This document shows, in pieces, positions 11,790-23,314 of a stretch of DNA of 64,000 nucleotides. The notes under the pieces are model-generated. The model was not told the DNA's origin, did not search any database, and worked only from the letters and a program-made list of their open reading frames with translations. The position numbers and the translations under genes are program-made. This DNA is from Ophioderma brevispina. Taxonomy: Eukaryota; Echinodermata; Ophiuroidea; Amphilepidida; Ophiodermatidae. The stretch is taken from the NCBI GenBank assembly GCA_023653785.1, contig JAMKCH010012612.1, forward strand, positions 1-64,000, in the 5' to 3' direction. Numbering within the stretch: the first letter of the stretch is position 1; each line of letters opens with the position of its first letter.

Positions 11790-12180
11790 ATAATATGTGG
11801 CTAAAGAAACTCAAGGTTATCTGATATCAAACAAGCAGGTAAGGGTCAAGGGAACAAGATTTTATTTTAGACCTTGATGAATCCAAAACATCCTCTGTGG
11901 TCCACAGCATTAAATTTGGTGAATGAATTTTTACAGGAGACCTCAACCGGCTCAGTATTAGAGGTAGGACTTGCTTGTAATTCATCCAAATTGTGGCTTT
12001 ATCATCAAAGAAGTCAGCAAACTGCTGAGCAAGCTGCTCTTTTGAGGTGTGGTCAGGAAGTACTTGCTTTGGTTTGTACTCAGACAACCTATCAATAACA
12101 TGGAAGAGTTGTTTTGTATTACAGTTTATGATCTCAAGACGGTGATATTCTCTTTTGGAAAATATCATGTGTTATGTGTA
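11790..12180 (-). pseudogene. LINE ORF2 linker between endonuclease and RT
   Basis: A 113-residue minus-strand frame reads TKQLFHVIDRL, then LPDHTSKEQLAQQFADFFDD, then SCSLDP. This order (Lxx.dxL, hxspexLAxxFadFFxdK, then KSCSLDPIP-like) is the hallmark of the region just before the RT domain in CR1/L2-type LINEs. It is an isolated fragment about 390 bp long, oriented opposite to the preceding family B LINEs, with a frameshift near its end. It could be part of the same LINE lineage as the minus-strand pieces at 1385 and 6490. Confidence 0.75.
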
Positions 12181-12181
12181 A

Positions 12182-12773
12182 GCAATAATTTAAATTAACA
12201 CCTGCAATAATATATAAACAACATGAGGTCAAGTTCCTCTAGACCCTTCTGACTTCCTAAGTAATCTGTAGAAGTTCACATGCATTGACAAGGCACAAAC
12301 TAATACCTCTGGTAAAGTACCTGTAACAAATATAGGCGTGGATTGTTTAAGTAAAGTACTTGAAAGAAATGTCTTGGAGGGTTCGGTAAACGTCCTTTAA
12401 TAAGTTAAAGCATTGGCTAGATTCTGTCTGAAGCACAATATTATCTCAAATGAATGCCATCGTACGAAAACAGCTCAAGAACGCTTGATATGCATGAGCA
12501 TTGCCTATTTCCCTACAGATTATGTGGGCGCACTTGTTAATGTTCACTTTTTGCCGTTTTTGTGAAACTTCACACTGATAAAATTGTCATGGATCATTAT
12601 TCATGTGTTTGGCAAGATTTGTCAGATAGCTTTAAGGGGCCTGGAGATTTTGAAAGGGACAGGAGATTTGTTGAGGACACGAATTTCTCTAAATTTGCAC
12701 TTGTTCAGTGGTAGAACACCTACCGAGAACGTTTCGAGGGTTTATTATTGGACAAACAAGTAAAAAAAGAAAA
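12182..12773. other. No recognisable feature
   Basis: AT-rich intergenic-looking DNA without long frames, inverted ends or repeats shared with the rest of the window. Confidence 0.5.
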
Positions 12774-12782
12774 CCAACAAAC

Positions 12783-13003
12783 AAGATAAGATTTCAGTAG
12801 CTTCCCACAATGCATTGCTTCCAATGGAGGTTTTTGTACAGGTACTGATGTGAATCGTTAGAGGTGAAACATGGGTAAATTGACAGTACTGATCACAAAC
12901 TTGCATTTTAAGAGTGTTTCATCTCTAACGATTCACATGACTACCTGTACAAAAACTTCCATTGGAAGCAATGCATTGTGGGAAACTACTGATATCTTCT
13001 CTT
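12783..13003. mobile_element. 221 bp MITE with 9 bp target duplication
   Basis: Arms of about 90 bp are inverted copies: the left arm starts AAGATAAGATTTCAGTAG, the right ends CTACTGATATCTTCTCTT. The spacer is about 42 bp. The sequence ccaacaaac occurs directly before (12774-12782) and directly after (13004-13012) the element. A 9 bp duplication is typical of Mutator-like (MULE) transposons. No coding capacity, so the element must have moved with a transposase supplied elsewhere. Confidence 0.88.
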
Positions 13004-13073
13004 CCAACAAACTGTTTTGAACTTGCTTGCTATCGCAATTGTTCCCATCCCATAGAACCATAGAAAGGCATGC

Positions 13074-13244
13074 TTTGAATTTTCTCTAGTGCACGACAGA
13101 AAATTCTAAATCATTATCTTAATGATCTTATTACAAAACGACTCCGTATTTGGCTTATTCACTTCATATTTTATAAAATACATTGGTAAGCATTCAAAAT
13201 ATGTAAAACCCGCACAAACGAACTTCTTTACAACATTATTAGAT
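13074..13244 (+). repeat. 171 bp direct repeat, left copy
   Basis: Identical to 13475-13645 over 171 bases except for one T/C difference (aacttcttt versus aacctcttt), with no indel. This contrasts with the other duplications here, which are full of indels. Confidence 0.95.
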
Positions 13245-13474
13245 AATAATAATAATAGCATTTATAAAGCGCCATCTATCTAGGCAACCTATTCCGAGGC
13301 GCTGAACAAAGAGTTACAAAAACAAGTAAACAGAAGAAACAATAATTCAACATGAACATGTAACCTGAAGGAGGAGCAAAAACATACAAAATAATGGTTC
13401 TTGAACAATCTTACATTAGAGAGTCAAATAGCAATAATGGAAAATGCAATAATTAAAAAAAAAAAAAAAAAAAA
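13245..13474 (+). mobile_element. Poly(A)-ended insert between the 171 bp repeats (SINE-like)
   Basis: 230 bp starting with an (AAT)n run and a tract GCATTTATAAAGCGCCATCT that resembles the 3' regions of invertebrate SINEs. It ends in 20 or so A. No internal A or B box is clear, so it may be a 3' fragment. Confidence 0.45.
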
Positions 13475-13645
13475 TTTGAATTTTCTCTAGTGCACGACAG
13501 AAAATTCTAAATCATTATCTTAATGATCTTATTACAAAACGACTCCGTATTTGGCTTATTCACTTCATATTTTATAAAATACATTGGTAAGCATTCAAAA
13601 TATGTAAAACCCGCACAAACGAACCTCTTTACAACATTATTAGAT
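13475..13645 (+). repeat. 171 bp direct repeat, right copy
   Basis: Starts right after the poly(A) run; partner of 13074-13244. Confidence 0.95.
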
Positions 13646-14720
13646 TTTATTGAAAAGCGCGCCACTGCTTAATATAATTAATCTTGGTTGGGTTGTTTAA
13701 CGCTATTCCAAATCACAGAAAGCTTAGCCTTGAGCCAAATTGTCAAATCACATTTCATTCTCATTTTGCTCATAATAATTTCGTAGAAACTTAGTACAAT
13801 TTGTGTTGCAATAGATCAAAGTCCATATAGGCGAAAATGACAGTGGTTTAGTTCTGACATCGCTTTAGTCCTATTGACGCTGCTAATATGCACAAGGCAA
13901 ACCACACTTCTTCAAAACATTTCCCATCCATGACACCGTTCCATTACACCGTTTTGCTAGTTCGGATAGTCCGTGTTCTTCATTCAATTCACATGGGCTA
14001 TCGGAACCTCTTGTCACAGCGCATTGTTCTTTACCGGGTTTTACATGCACGGCCCCGTGCAGTAATTGGTTGGGATATATTACACGAAATGCATTATGCA
14101 GGGCGTGACGTCGCAATTAGCACGTCGTGCCTCGCTTTGTTGGTGGTTTGAGGAATCTTTGGCGTGTCCATCGCAATGAGTACGTATTGCCCGGCGGCAA
14201 ACCTAGACCCCTTTATAAATATTGTTGAGTGTCCGGTAAACGTTTGTTCGTGACCCGGGTTCGAAAAAATGAGCGTTTCTTTCTGGAAATGTCCTCGAGT
14301 CTCTTTAACTGTACCTCTAGTCTCCCCTAAAGAACTCCTAGGAATGTCACTAGTTCCCATGTGCAAAACCTAGTGGTTGGATATTAAATCCTGTAGAGAT
14401 ACCGGTTCAATCTATTTTTAGCCCTGCCACCCTAGAGCCAGGAACTCCCCTCCATAATATCCAAACACCACCGATTGACTGGACGTGCGTTTTTCTCGCT
14501 AGCATGATTACAATACTCTCTGAACTGCGAGTGAATAAAGAGAAGGACAGATTGCACTCATTTAAAACAATTCAGTGGTGGTACAGAATATAAATTTACT
14601 AGCTAACCAAAGTATTCACCTGCAAAAAAATTAAATGAAAGAAATACTATTGGTGCATCTTCCAGAAAACAGAAACTACAAACGAGAATGACATATGAGA
14701 CTTCCACCTTTCCAATACTC
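13646..14720. other. No supported gene
   Basis: Two overlapping minus-strand frames (77 and 90 residues, 13883-14366) sit in locally GC-richer DNA, but they show no domain. A short imperfect direct repeat, TCGCAATTAGCACGTCGTGCC near 14110 and TCGCAATGAGTACGTATTGCC near 14170, explains part of the local composition. Confidence 0.4.
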
Positions 14721-14852
14721 AAATGGTCTATCATCACTTCGTCTAATTCCACTTCGTCTAATATCCATTTTCGTTGCCTAAACCCATTTTGTCTAAAATC
14801 CAATATTCGGTCTAATGATCAGTTGGTCTAATACCCATTTAGTCTAACCCAT
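14721..14852 (-). repeat. Minisatellite of a 14-15 bp ATTAGACGAAATGG-type unit
   Basis: About nine degenerate repeats of CCATTTCGTCTAAT on this strand. The same unit, in the opposite orientation, forms the array at 26335-26530. Confidence 0.8.
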
Positions 14853-14854
14853 TT

Positions 14855-15980
14855 TGCATTTTTCCTGATTAGTTTTAACGCGGTTACTGTGATAAGGTAT
14901 TACACAAACTGCGACATAGCCCGAACCCTCATTTTTTCGAGTACCCGGGAAATCATTGAACACAGGTGCCATCATATATCAAACTGAAGCTGAAAAAATA
15001 TCATGAAATCCAAACTGATGATGCAAAAATATAAATGTGTAGAAGTTGAGTTAATGAGGGGGAAGGACCCCTATGAACATTACAAAGAATGAAATTGGAC
15101 ACGTGCTTTGGGGGTCTATTATTAATAAAGCAGGAGTTTTGCTATCACTTATCATGTTTAGAGCCAAAAAAAAGAACTCTGTCCACTTTCTTTTGGACTA
15201 AAAAGCTATGTTCTTATTTTTTTTACAAAACACAAAATCAAGCTGTGACCTATGCGAATATTGTTTTTTAATTTCCCGCCATGGTGTCCTTGAACAATTA
15301 CAATTGTGCACTCAATTCTCCTCTTCTGTTTCAAGGCATAAAACAACTGTACACAATGAAAAACACCTATAGAGTACATATAGTTCCAACTTTTTTTATT
15401 CTTTTTTTATATGGATGCATTGGTTACCAAATTTTTTGAGAACACTTTTTGTTAGAAATGTACTGGGAGTTATCCGCCTCAATAACAAAAATATTTTAAA
15501 AGGTAAAAGCTAAATATCGCCGCCGACCCCGCATAGAGCTAAATGCACTAAATCTAATTTTAAAAAGCTATGCGCGAAGAAAGCTTGGACAAACCTTTTT
15601 TGGCCTATAATATAGTTAACATCATTTATTAGGTTCATATTAACTCTTTCTAAAGTAATGGAGATCACCATTGTGGAATCCATCTAAATTAGAATAAATA
15701 CCATCTTTTCAGGGTGATGTGGCTATAAAAAGCCTATCTTTTATTATCTAATCTAACGGTATGACCTGGACAAAATTGCTACAGAAGTTTTCTTGCTGTA
15801 CAAACCATCCCAACAACATAAAAGTAGAAACAAGGAAGTCTTGCAAGACATGCTAAGTTGCATAAACCCCTGATGTGCCATATTGCCTATATTATTTTGT
15901 TATTATACTACATATTAAAAGGGCAACCCTAATTAAAGTATTTAAGTTTTCAATCGTTGATAAATGTGCCTTACACCCCC
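14855..15980. other. No recognisable feature
   Basis: AT-rich unique DNA. The frames are short and lack family resemblance. Confidence 0.5.
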
Positions 15981-15984
15981 ACAC

Positions 15985-16295
15985 CCCACCTATAAGGTTT
16001 GCCTCTGTATTATCAACACCCGTTTTCATTCATGTTTGGGGAGATAAAAACATGAATGATATGTCTTAGCAATATAGACTACCTGTGTAAAATTACATTT
16101 GGTCGCCCCCCCCGAACAAAATTTGGGTATCCTTTTCGCTCAGAACTTCCACACCACATATACCCTTAGGCCCTAAGATTTCAGAAGATAAATTAAGTGA
16201 GCAAAAATAGTAGCTTTCTCAGAAAAAAAATACCAAAATGTTGACATTTCCGGTAGAATCTGGGATTACAGGGGCGATGCTATTAGCGATCGTTT
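15985..16295 (+). repeat. Interspersed repeat, family C, copy 1
   Basis: Matches 21740-22040 in order: gttttcattcatgt, actacctgtgtaaaatta, cttttcgctcagaacttcc, aatagtagctttctc, taccaaaatgtt, gctattagcgatc. The other copy lies inside a family A transposon, where it is clearly an insertion. Ends are not sharply defined here. Confidence 0.6.
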
Positions 16296-16299
16296 CCAT

Positions 16300-17305
16300 C
16301 CAACGTCCCTTTAACTCTTCAGTCGTTCTTGCTGTCGCAACATAGACTTAGTCTGGTGCTCGGCCCAAACCTTGCATGTGACCTTGCGCCAGAAGTCCTC
16401 CAAAATCTTTGATGGTTTCTTTCTAGGCAAGATTGCCTACTGAATCTAAATCTGTATGATGCCACTTGGGCATCCTTAGCATGTTTTGAATAGGGTAGGA
16501 GGGTAATTACAGGGTAAAATTTGTAAATGCATCATAATGGGTTAAAAGGGTGTATAGTCATGTTCATCTGGTCCTATGGGATTAAAAAAGGTATAGTTTT
16601 TTGGCTATATCAGGACATTAACTTTTAACACATCAATGTCTAAATTGTTAATGTTCATCCTGGGGTAACAATTTAGAATGGCACATATTCTTTTCAAAAT
16701 GGGCCAAATTCGTCATTCTGGTTGAATTAATGTCAAATATGATAAGGTTACACACTTTGTTGGGACATAGTTGGGTAAAAATAAGGGGGAAATAATGGAC
16801 GTGAAGGTCCACAGGGTCCTTTTGGGTTAATCATTTTAGTCTCGGTTAGATACCTTAGCAAATGATTGACAATGAGAGTAATGTTTTTATTTTTCTGTTT
16901 TAAAACATCCCATACGAACAATTTGAAACCAATTTGAAACAACGGAATCGTTGTATATTTAATCCCATGGATGACCCTTAACAAATTTTGGTCTGTAGGG
17001 TAAAACACAAAAGTTGCGGGATAAAGCAAACTATCCTTTTTTAAACCTTAGGCCAAGATAAACACTTCTATACATATTCAAAAATCCACATGAAACATTT
17101 ACCAATTTTACCCCTGTTAAAATTACCCCTTCTCTATCTCACAATGCTCAGATGCCAAAGTGGCCTCATCCAGATTTGGAATCAGCAGGGTCAATGTTGC
17201 CTAGAACCCTCAAAAACAATTTGTGAGGACCTTGCGCAAAGTCATAAATGGGTCGAGCAAGGTGTGAACGGAGATATAGTCCCCCTGGGATATAGCCCGG
17301 GGGAT
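16300..17305. other. No recognisable feature
   Basis: Unique sequence without a supported gene or repeat. Confidence 0.4.
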
Positions 17306-17310
17306 TGGGT

Positions 17311-17353
17311 GGTTCCTAGGGACAGGGGTCCGAAGGAACCCTGTCCCTAGAAC
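17311..17353. repeat. Perfect 12 bp stem hairpin
   Basis: CTAGGGACAGGG (17316-17327) and its exact complement CCCTGTCCCTAG (17339-17350) are separated by 11 bases. Outside the perfect stem, gttc pairs with gaac after a one-base bulge. There is no T-tract or gene next to it, so a terminator role is not supported. Confidence 0.8.
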
Positions 17354-17354
17354 A

Positions 17355-18250
17355 ATCGCCCTAACCGGACTACAAAACCGAGCGGTCCTCCGGACCATGG
17401 CTCTAGGGTCAGTGGGTCTGCACCCTGTGGACCCCTGTTCCAAGGAATGACCACCTCCTTGCTTAATGTTGCTAGTTTTTAAATACGCCGGACCTGGCAT
17501 CCAGGGGTCAAATAGTCTTCACCGCGTGTACCCCTCCTCTCTAGAATAGTAGTCCCTTAACTTCAATATTAGTTTCTTCTAGGATTTATAATAGTGTAAC
17601 CGGACTATAGTTTCTTAATCGGACTATATTCCTTTTACAACCAGTGAGAGTAACCAGTTGTCCTCCGCTACTACTTGTAGCCGGTATATCACGATTTGAC
17701 AAATAGGGTAGGAATGGATACAGATGTTAATAGAGTGTGATAAATAGTAATGAAAAAACAGAAGCTGTCGTCAACCGCCCTTCGGGTCCTAGCGTAAGGA
17801 AAAAAGTCTCTCTGACTTACGATGTGAAGAACCATGTTCTAGTCCTTCTAGAGTATGTTTTTATTTTTTTTAATTTTAATAAATGTTGTTTTTTTAGAAT
17901 TGCAACAGTTTTTCAATTTTAGGTTTGCGGGACTTTTGCGGTATGTGGTGCGGAGCACTAGCCCTAGTTATGATTGTCCACCGGACAATATTACCACTTT
18001 TCATTGTCCTGCAGACTAACATTTTTCAGGTAATACAATAAGACTTTTTTTTTTTTTAATTTCAGTTCGGTACTCGATCGACCTCATTACCTCATAGGTA
18101 ACATTTCAAGTGAAAAGCATGTGCAATGAATTTACTTAACCCTACGCCATTGAATCTCACAAAATCTCACAAACATTACATCTGGTGTGCTATTTTGTGT
18201 AATTTTTGTTAGATTTTTTTGTAATAAATGTATTTTGTAAGATTGAGTGA
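17355..18250. other. CCGGACTA-rich stretch, otherwise featureless
   Basis: Words such as aaccggactac (17363), aaccggactatag (17597) and atcggactatatt (17615) recur. The same words close the minisatellite near 25910-25940, which suggests a common origin. I see no gene. Confidence 0.4.
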
Positions 18251-18257
18251 TTTAGTA

Positions 18258-18425
18258 AGTGAACCACACACACATCCACACATTGCGCGCACACACACAA
18301 ACACACACAGTGCACCCACACATGCACACCCCCCCCACACCCAATTAACCCAACACAACGCACACATGCAGGCAGAGGACACACCCACAACAACATGCAC
18401 ATCAACACATGCACACACATACTTT
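18258..18425 (+). repeat. CA-rich simple repeat
   Basis: Imperfect (CA)n with CACACATGCA words and a C8 run. The Cys/Val-rich and Thr/His-rich frames on both strands are artefacts of the repeat. Confidence 0.9.
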
Positions 18426-18429
18426 GAAA

Positions 18430-20620
18430 TTTGGTCCTAATATCTCACAACATAACCACGTCAGTGTAATTGGTGAATACCCCCGTACAACTAACCCTAA
18501 GTTTAAGTAGGCACAATAATTATTAAAATATTTTAATGTCTTCATCTATCTAATATGGCTTAAAAAGTCAGCTTTAACACTCAACGGTTATTTTGTACGT
18601 GAGATAAAGTGTGCAGAATATTTTATAGCTATTTAAGGTAAATTTCAAATTGATAAATAATCATGCCATAGGAAGACCCTCTTGAGGTTTTTTCACACAT
18701 TATTTTGGGTGATTTCTTTCTCCCTCCCCAATTTCTCTGGTATTCATCTTTATATATTCTTTCACCCCTCCCGTTTCCACTTCTGGTATTTATTTCTTGG
18801 TATTTTATTAAGTGGTAGATTATTGTATGCCTAAAGGGTTCCGGCCTACTCCTCCATGGTTTTGTTTTTTTGTTGCGTTTGATGTCATTTTTTTATGTTT
18901 TGTTTTTTTTTATGGAAATAATAAATTTGGAAATTTGGAATTTAGTGTCAAAAAGAAATTATCGGATTTTGATTCTATGCCCATTTCTGGCACTCCGTAA
19001 TGTGTGTAGGGCCTATAATTAAATCATAACGTTATGTGAACGTATACGAACTGCATATAACACACTAAACTTTTTTAAAGGAAGAATTCTATCGTAATTA
19101 TATGATATTTGATTGCGGCGCATTGGTTCTCATTGTGCAGTTTGGTGGGGGGGGGGGAAATTGCATTCTGATTAGTTCCAATACAATTAATATACCCAAG
19201 TCTTTCATTTCGAATAGACTAAAGGTGAATCCTAAGTACTATTATTTGGTATTGAATGATCCCTTTTCGGGAACAGTTTTCACCACGAGCTTCTTGCAAG
19301 ACACTGCAGGAAGTATCTGTCAGTGAGGAGAAAATATTACTTTTTACGGACATTTTCTGTGCGCAATAGCAAAAATAATTCTCCTAATCATGCACGTTTA
19401 CGTTTTTAAGAGTTGATAGTGCCGTGGTGGATATAATGAAGACTGTCTTGTCATATTTCTCCTACTCCAATTATAACCAATCAAGAAAATTTGGCCATTT
19501 ATTGGTTTATTTGGGAAACCTCGCTCGATCCTAAAAAATCTGTTTTTCAGTTGTTGTTTTTTTATTATTTTAAAGTTAAATGATCAAATAAATTCTTGAA
19601 AATAAAGATATAAATACAATTAACATAGGTGATGCCAATTTAATCATTTTTTTACATATTTTTTTCTGGATGTATTTAGGTTAAGTGTTTTTCTTCTGAT
19701 GCATTGACTATGTGGTATAACAGACACTTGTACACCAAAGGTCGTTATCATGAACACACTAATCTTAAGTGTAAATGTTAAAAAACAAATTAACCTATAG
19801 TTTTTGCAGCTTCTGGTCATGGTTTTACGACGTTTGTGGAGTTTATAATGCTTCCTATAATCTTTATTATGGTCCTCATATGTATTATTAATCTTTATAC
19901 TATTTGTAGTAGCAGTAGCAACTAGTAGTAATTACCTTTTCCTTCACATTAATGGTTTCAGGATTAAAATACAGATTCAGATTCAAATGTTATTGAGAAG
20001 ATACATGTAGGGCCTATTTCCAGAGAAGGGCCTACATCATAAGTTCAGCTATCTCGAAGCTAAAATTAGTAACATTGTAATGTCAATTTTGCTTCACCAT
20101 ACTTCATTACACCCTAAAACGCAATTTCCCCACATTGCCCAGATTTCTATATTTTGACCAATTTGAACCAAAATTCCAAAATGGGTGAAAACAAACGGTG
20201 CGAGAAAATCCGTTTTTCCCCTAACAATTAAGCATTACTTTTTTACGTTGATGTGATATATTTAATTAATTCAATATATAAATAATCAAATAAAATTCAC
20301 AAAAGCGTAATACGAACATCAACAAAATGAAACCGGTATGTGCCAATTTAGCATTTTCTATATACTCTCTTCTGGAATTTCTGGACACGGATGTAGTAAT
20401 CAATTTTAAGCATTTCTCCGAAGTCATCGCCTCTATGTGGCAGTAACATACTTGTTCATCGTGAGATATAATGGCACTATTTCCCCTATATGGTTAATAT
20501 CTAAACCATAGATTTTAAAACATTATGATTATTTATGATGGTTGTTTTTTATTCATATTAAAATTATTATTATTAGTATTAGCCTGTGTAGCAGGTTTAG
20601 GGAAATTGGCTATTGTTTAT
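18430..20620. other. No recognisable gene
   Basis: AT-rich DNA with T-runs and a G10 run near 19146. No inverted ends, coding domain or shared repeat was identified. Confidence 0.45.
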
Positions 20621-20631
20621 GCACTAATTAC

Positions 20632-20733
20632 AGGCTTACTCAGAGATTCTGAATCATATTGTATAAGCAAAAAACTCGATTTTTTTTTTGTGAAAATGAG
20701 TTCGCCCTCAATTGGAATCTCTGAGTCGGCCTT
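20632..20733. mobile_element. Short MITE of the GGCTGACTCAGAG family
   Basis: Inverted ends AGGCTTACTCAGAGATTCTGA and its counterpart GGAATCTCTGAGTCGGCCT enclose only about 60 bp. The same end sequence is found at 4981, 36206-36566, 39131 and 41951. An internal deletion derivative is the likely explanation. Confidence 0.65.
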
Positions 20734-20734
20734 A

Positions 20735-21105
20735 AGAAGCGTTTTATCCTCATACTTCCAAATTGGACTCCTTGTAACAACTGAATTTAACTCCTTTATT
20801 GATTTTTGCGTTTTTATATTATAACTCTGAAACTTTAGGCTGTAGATGTACAAAATATACCTTTTCTGAATTCCTTATGGTTAGACACATAATTTTCAAC
20901 ATGAGTGGGTCAATTTAAAAATGTGACCCCTGAACAACCTTTGTCTTGGCGCCTCTCCTTAAGGCATCATTATTTGCAGCTCCTTAAAATCCGTTTCAGG
21001 GGTTTCCTGTCAGGCTGTCAACATAGTTGTAATCACTCAAATCCTTTGTACTTGAGATGACGTGTTACAATGTCTGCTAGCTCCCAGGGTAGTAAGTTAG
21101 TAGTA
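20735..21105 (+). repeat. Single arm of the fold-back family found at 27533-28835
   Basis: Reads in the same order as the right arm there: attgatttttgcgtttttata, ctgaaactttaggctgta, taccttttctgaat, atggttagacacataa, tttgtcttggcgcctctcc, ggtttcctgtcaggctgtc, aatgtctgctagctccc. The opposite arm is missing. Confidence 0.75.
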
Positions 21106-21437
21106 GTAGTGTGAGTATGTAGTTAGTAGTAGTAGTCTCGTATGTACGTTGTAGTAATGTAGTCATGTCGTCTGTCGTAGTAGTAGTAGTAGTAGTAGTA
21201 GTAGTCGTAGTAGTAGTAGTATGTACCGTAGTAGTAGTCAGTCGTCGTCGTCGTAGATCGTCGTACGTCGTAGTCTGTCCGTTGTCGTCGTTCTGTCGTC
21301 GTCGTCTGTCGCAGTCGTAGTATGAATAGACGTAGTAGTAGTCAGTATGTAGTAGTATTATGTATAGGTACTCCTAGGTAGTAGTAGGCCCCTGTACGTA
21401 TCTGTAGTAGTCGAGCTGGAGTATTATTAGTATTAGT
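21095..21437 (+). repeat. (GTA)n/(GTC)n trinucleotide tract, left part
   Basis: Degenerate GTA and GTC trinucleotides. The tract continues after the transposon at 22919-23095, so the two are one array split by an insertion. Confidence 0.9.
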
Positions 21438-21438
21438 A

Positions 21439-22916
21439 CAGCCTGTCGCAAAAAAAAATGGTAACAATCAAACCGATTTTTTTTTCATATTATATCTCAA
21501 TAAGTAAGTTGTTTTGTTGGTATAAAATCCCATTCAAGAAATACGCCAGGTTATTTCAGGGATTTTTTTTTTTCCCCTCTCAATTGCTTATTTCAATCGG
21601 AAAATATAACTCCAGTTTAGTGCGGAACACAAAATCATGTGCCACTTTTTCTGGTTGAGTGAAAAACGGTGAACGAATTAGTTAAAGGGAGGATGGCCCG
21701 ATTTAAAAGGATATGAAGTTTTCATCTTGATGGTTTGGCCATCACCCAAAAACCCCACCTGAAATTTCGGGCCGATATTTCAATTCGTCGTTTTCATGTG
21801 ATAGCAAAAACAATGAATTCCCTAAGCCCCATAGATTACTGTGTAAAAGTAATAGGTCTACAATGGGGGGGTACGTTTTCGCTCATTACTTCCAAACCAA
21901 ACTCCTTGGCCCCAATTTTCCACATGGTAAATAGAAAAATAGTGCTTTCTTCTGATACCAAAATGTTAGACCACGATCCGGACAGTCGGGGCTTCTGGGG
22001 ACGAGGCCATATAGCGATCTGGCCATGGACCTTTCAACATAAGTTATTCACACTTACGAATGAAATTCCTTTACAAAAGGATTAACTTCATAAAGAAACT
22101 CAAAAGATTCGAAACAGTGTACGTAATGGTTGGAAGTTATATCAGTAAGTTCGGCTTTAAGATAAGTGAATAACATTCGACATACTGTTGTTTGTCAGAA
22201 GAGAACCATGAACGTAGAGCCGGCGTACAGTAACCCGGAGAACAAGGGTTCTATGGTCTTGAAGTACCATGAAACCAAATTCCTACCACCGTTGACACTA
22301 TTGATACTTTGTCTTCCAATTTTAAATTTTTAATTGACTTCAACAATTAGTACACGCACCAAGATGTGCAATATTTTTAAACAATTCTTTGGATTTGTGT
22401 GTTTTATTTTGGGTTGCATTACATTCTTCTGGCAGGATTTTAACAGATACTAATAAATCTTGTAAAATAAAATCAAAGCTCCCATTTATTGACTGCTTAA
22501 TTATTTGTATATGTTTTTGTTATTTAAAAGATTTTTATAATTGAGCTGATTAATTGTTGGACTATTAAAACTTGCGTCGATAAGACCTATACTCTTTTGT
22601 TTACTAAATTAATCTGTGTTTTGTTCTTTGTCAAGTTGGAATCTTTTGTGAGCTTCACGACACATTGGCTGGGGCTAAACCACTCTGCCCATGCATAAAG
22701 GTGCGCACAAAATCGATTTTGAAATATTCCGCAGCACTAAATTGATTATATCTCTGGATTGACCAAAAGCAATGAGATGAAACAAACACCATTGGAAAGC
22801 CTGGTCCTTTGTGTTTCTTTCTAATTATGTTCAGTAGCATGACTTATTTGAAATTTCCATTTTAAACCCATTTTTTTTTTTTCCCGATGAGTAACCATTT
22901 TTTTTGAGACAAGCTT
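21439..22916 (+). mobile_element. Non-autonomous TA-flanked transposon, family A, copy 3 (with nested insert)
   Basis: Begins CAGCCTGTCGCAAAAAAAA and ends TTTTTTGAGACAAGCTT, with TA on both sides and (GTA)n outside both. The (GTA)n array supplies the TA target. It is about 350 bp longer than copies 1 and 2 because a family C repeat interrupts it after gaattagttaaa (about 21685), with the element resuming at ataagttattcac (about 22040). Confidence 0.88.
21688..22040 (+). mobile_element. Family C repeat inserted in family A copy 3
   Basis: About 353 bp present only in this copy of family A. Its ends, ggatggcccgat and atctggccatgg, are weak inverted repeats. A 116-residue open frame crosses it and shows no recognised domain. 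Its second half matches 16080-16295. Confidence 0.7.
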
Positions 22917-22918
22917 TA

Positions 22919-23095
22919 GTAGCATGTTTGTAGTAGTATGTAGTAAGTAGTCAGTAGTATGTCGTAGAAGTATAATGTCGTTAGTAGTATATAAGATAGT
23001 AGTAGTATAATGTAATAGTAGTATTAGACGTATCGTACTATGTAGGCGTAGTAGTAGTCTAGTACGGTATGTCTTAGTAGTAGTAAATAAGCTTA
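22919..23095 (+). repeat. (GTA)n trinucleotide tract, right part
   Basis: Continuation of the 21095-21437 tract after the family A insertion. Confidence 0.88.
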
Positions 23096-23107
23096 TGTGT
23101 GGGTTAT

Positions 23108-23309
23108 TTAGGGGGAAATTCGCCTTTCTTATGCCTAATCAATACTTATGGGGAAATTGCGTTCCACTTAATTATCCTTTGCGCTTTATTCCGTCAGAGG
23201 AATGCACATTAATTATGCAAATTAAAAATAATCCACTAGACCACTAAGGATATGAATTTAATGTATAACATTCATCATAGCCTAATGAATAATTCCAATT
23301 TTCCCCTAA
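23108..23309. mobile_element. Possible MITE with TTAGGGGGAAATT ends
   Basis: TTAGGGGGAAATT at 23108 and AATTTTCCCCTAA at 23297-23309 are inverted ends with one mismatch. If TTA is the target, it is part of both ends. The interior is AT-rich and non-coding. This is a single copy in the window. Confidence 0.4.
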
Positions 23310-23314
23310 GTTCA

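Noticed and set aside
13245..13645. CRISPR-like direct repeat
   Set aside because: Only two repeats of 171 bp in a eukaryotic context; no spacer series and no cas genes.
17311..17353. Rho-independent terminator
   Set aside because: No T-tract after the stem and the context is not bacterial.
18190..18440. Cys-rich secreted peptide frames
   Set aside because: By-product of the CA-rich repeat on both strands.
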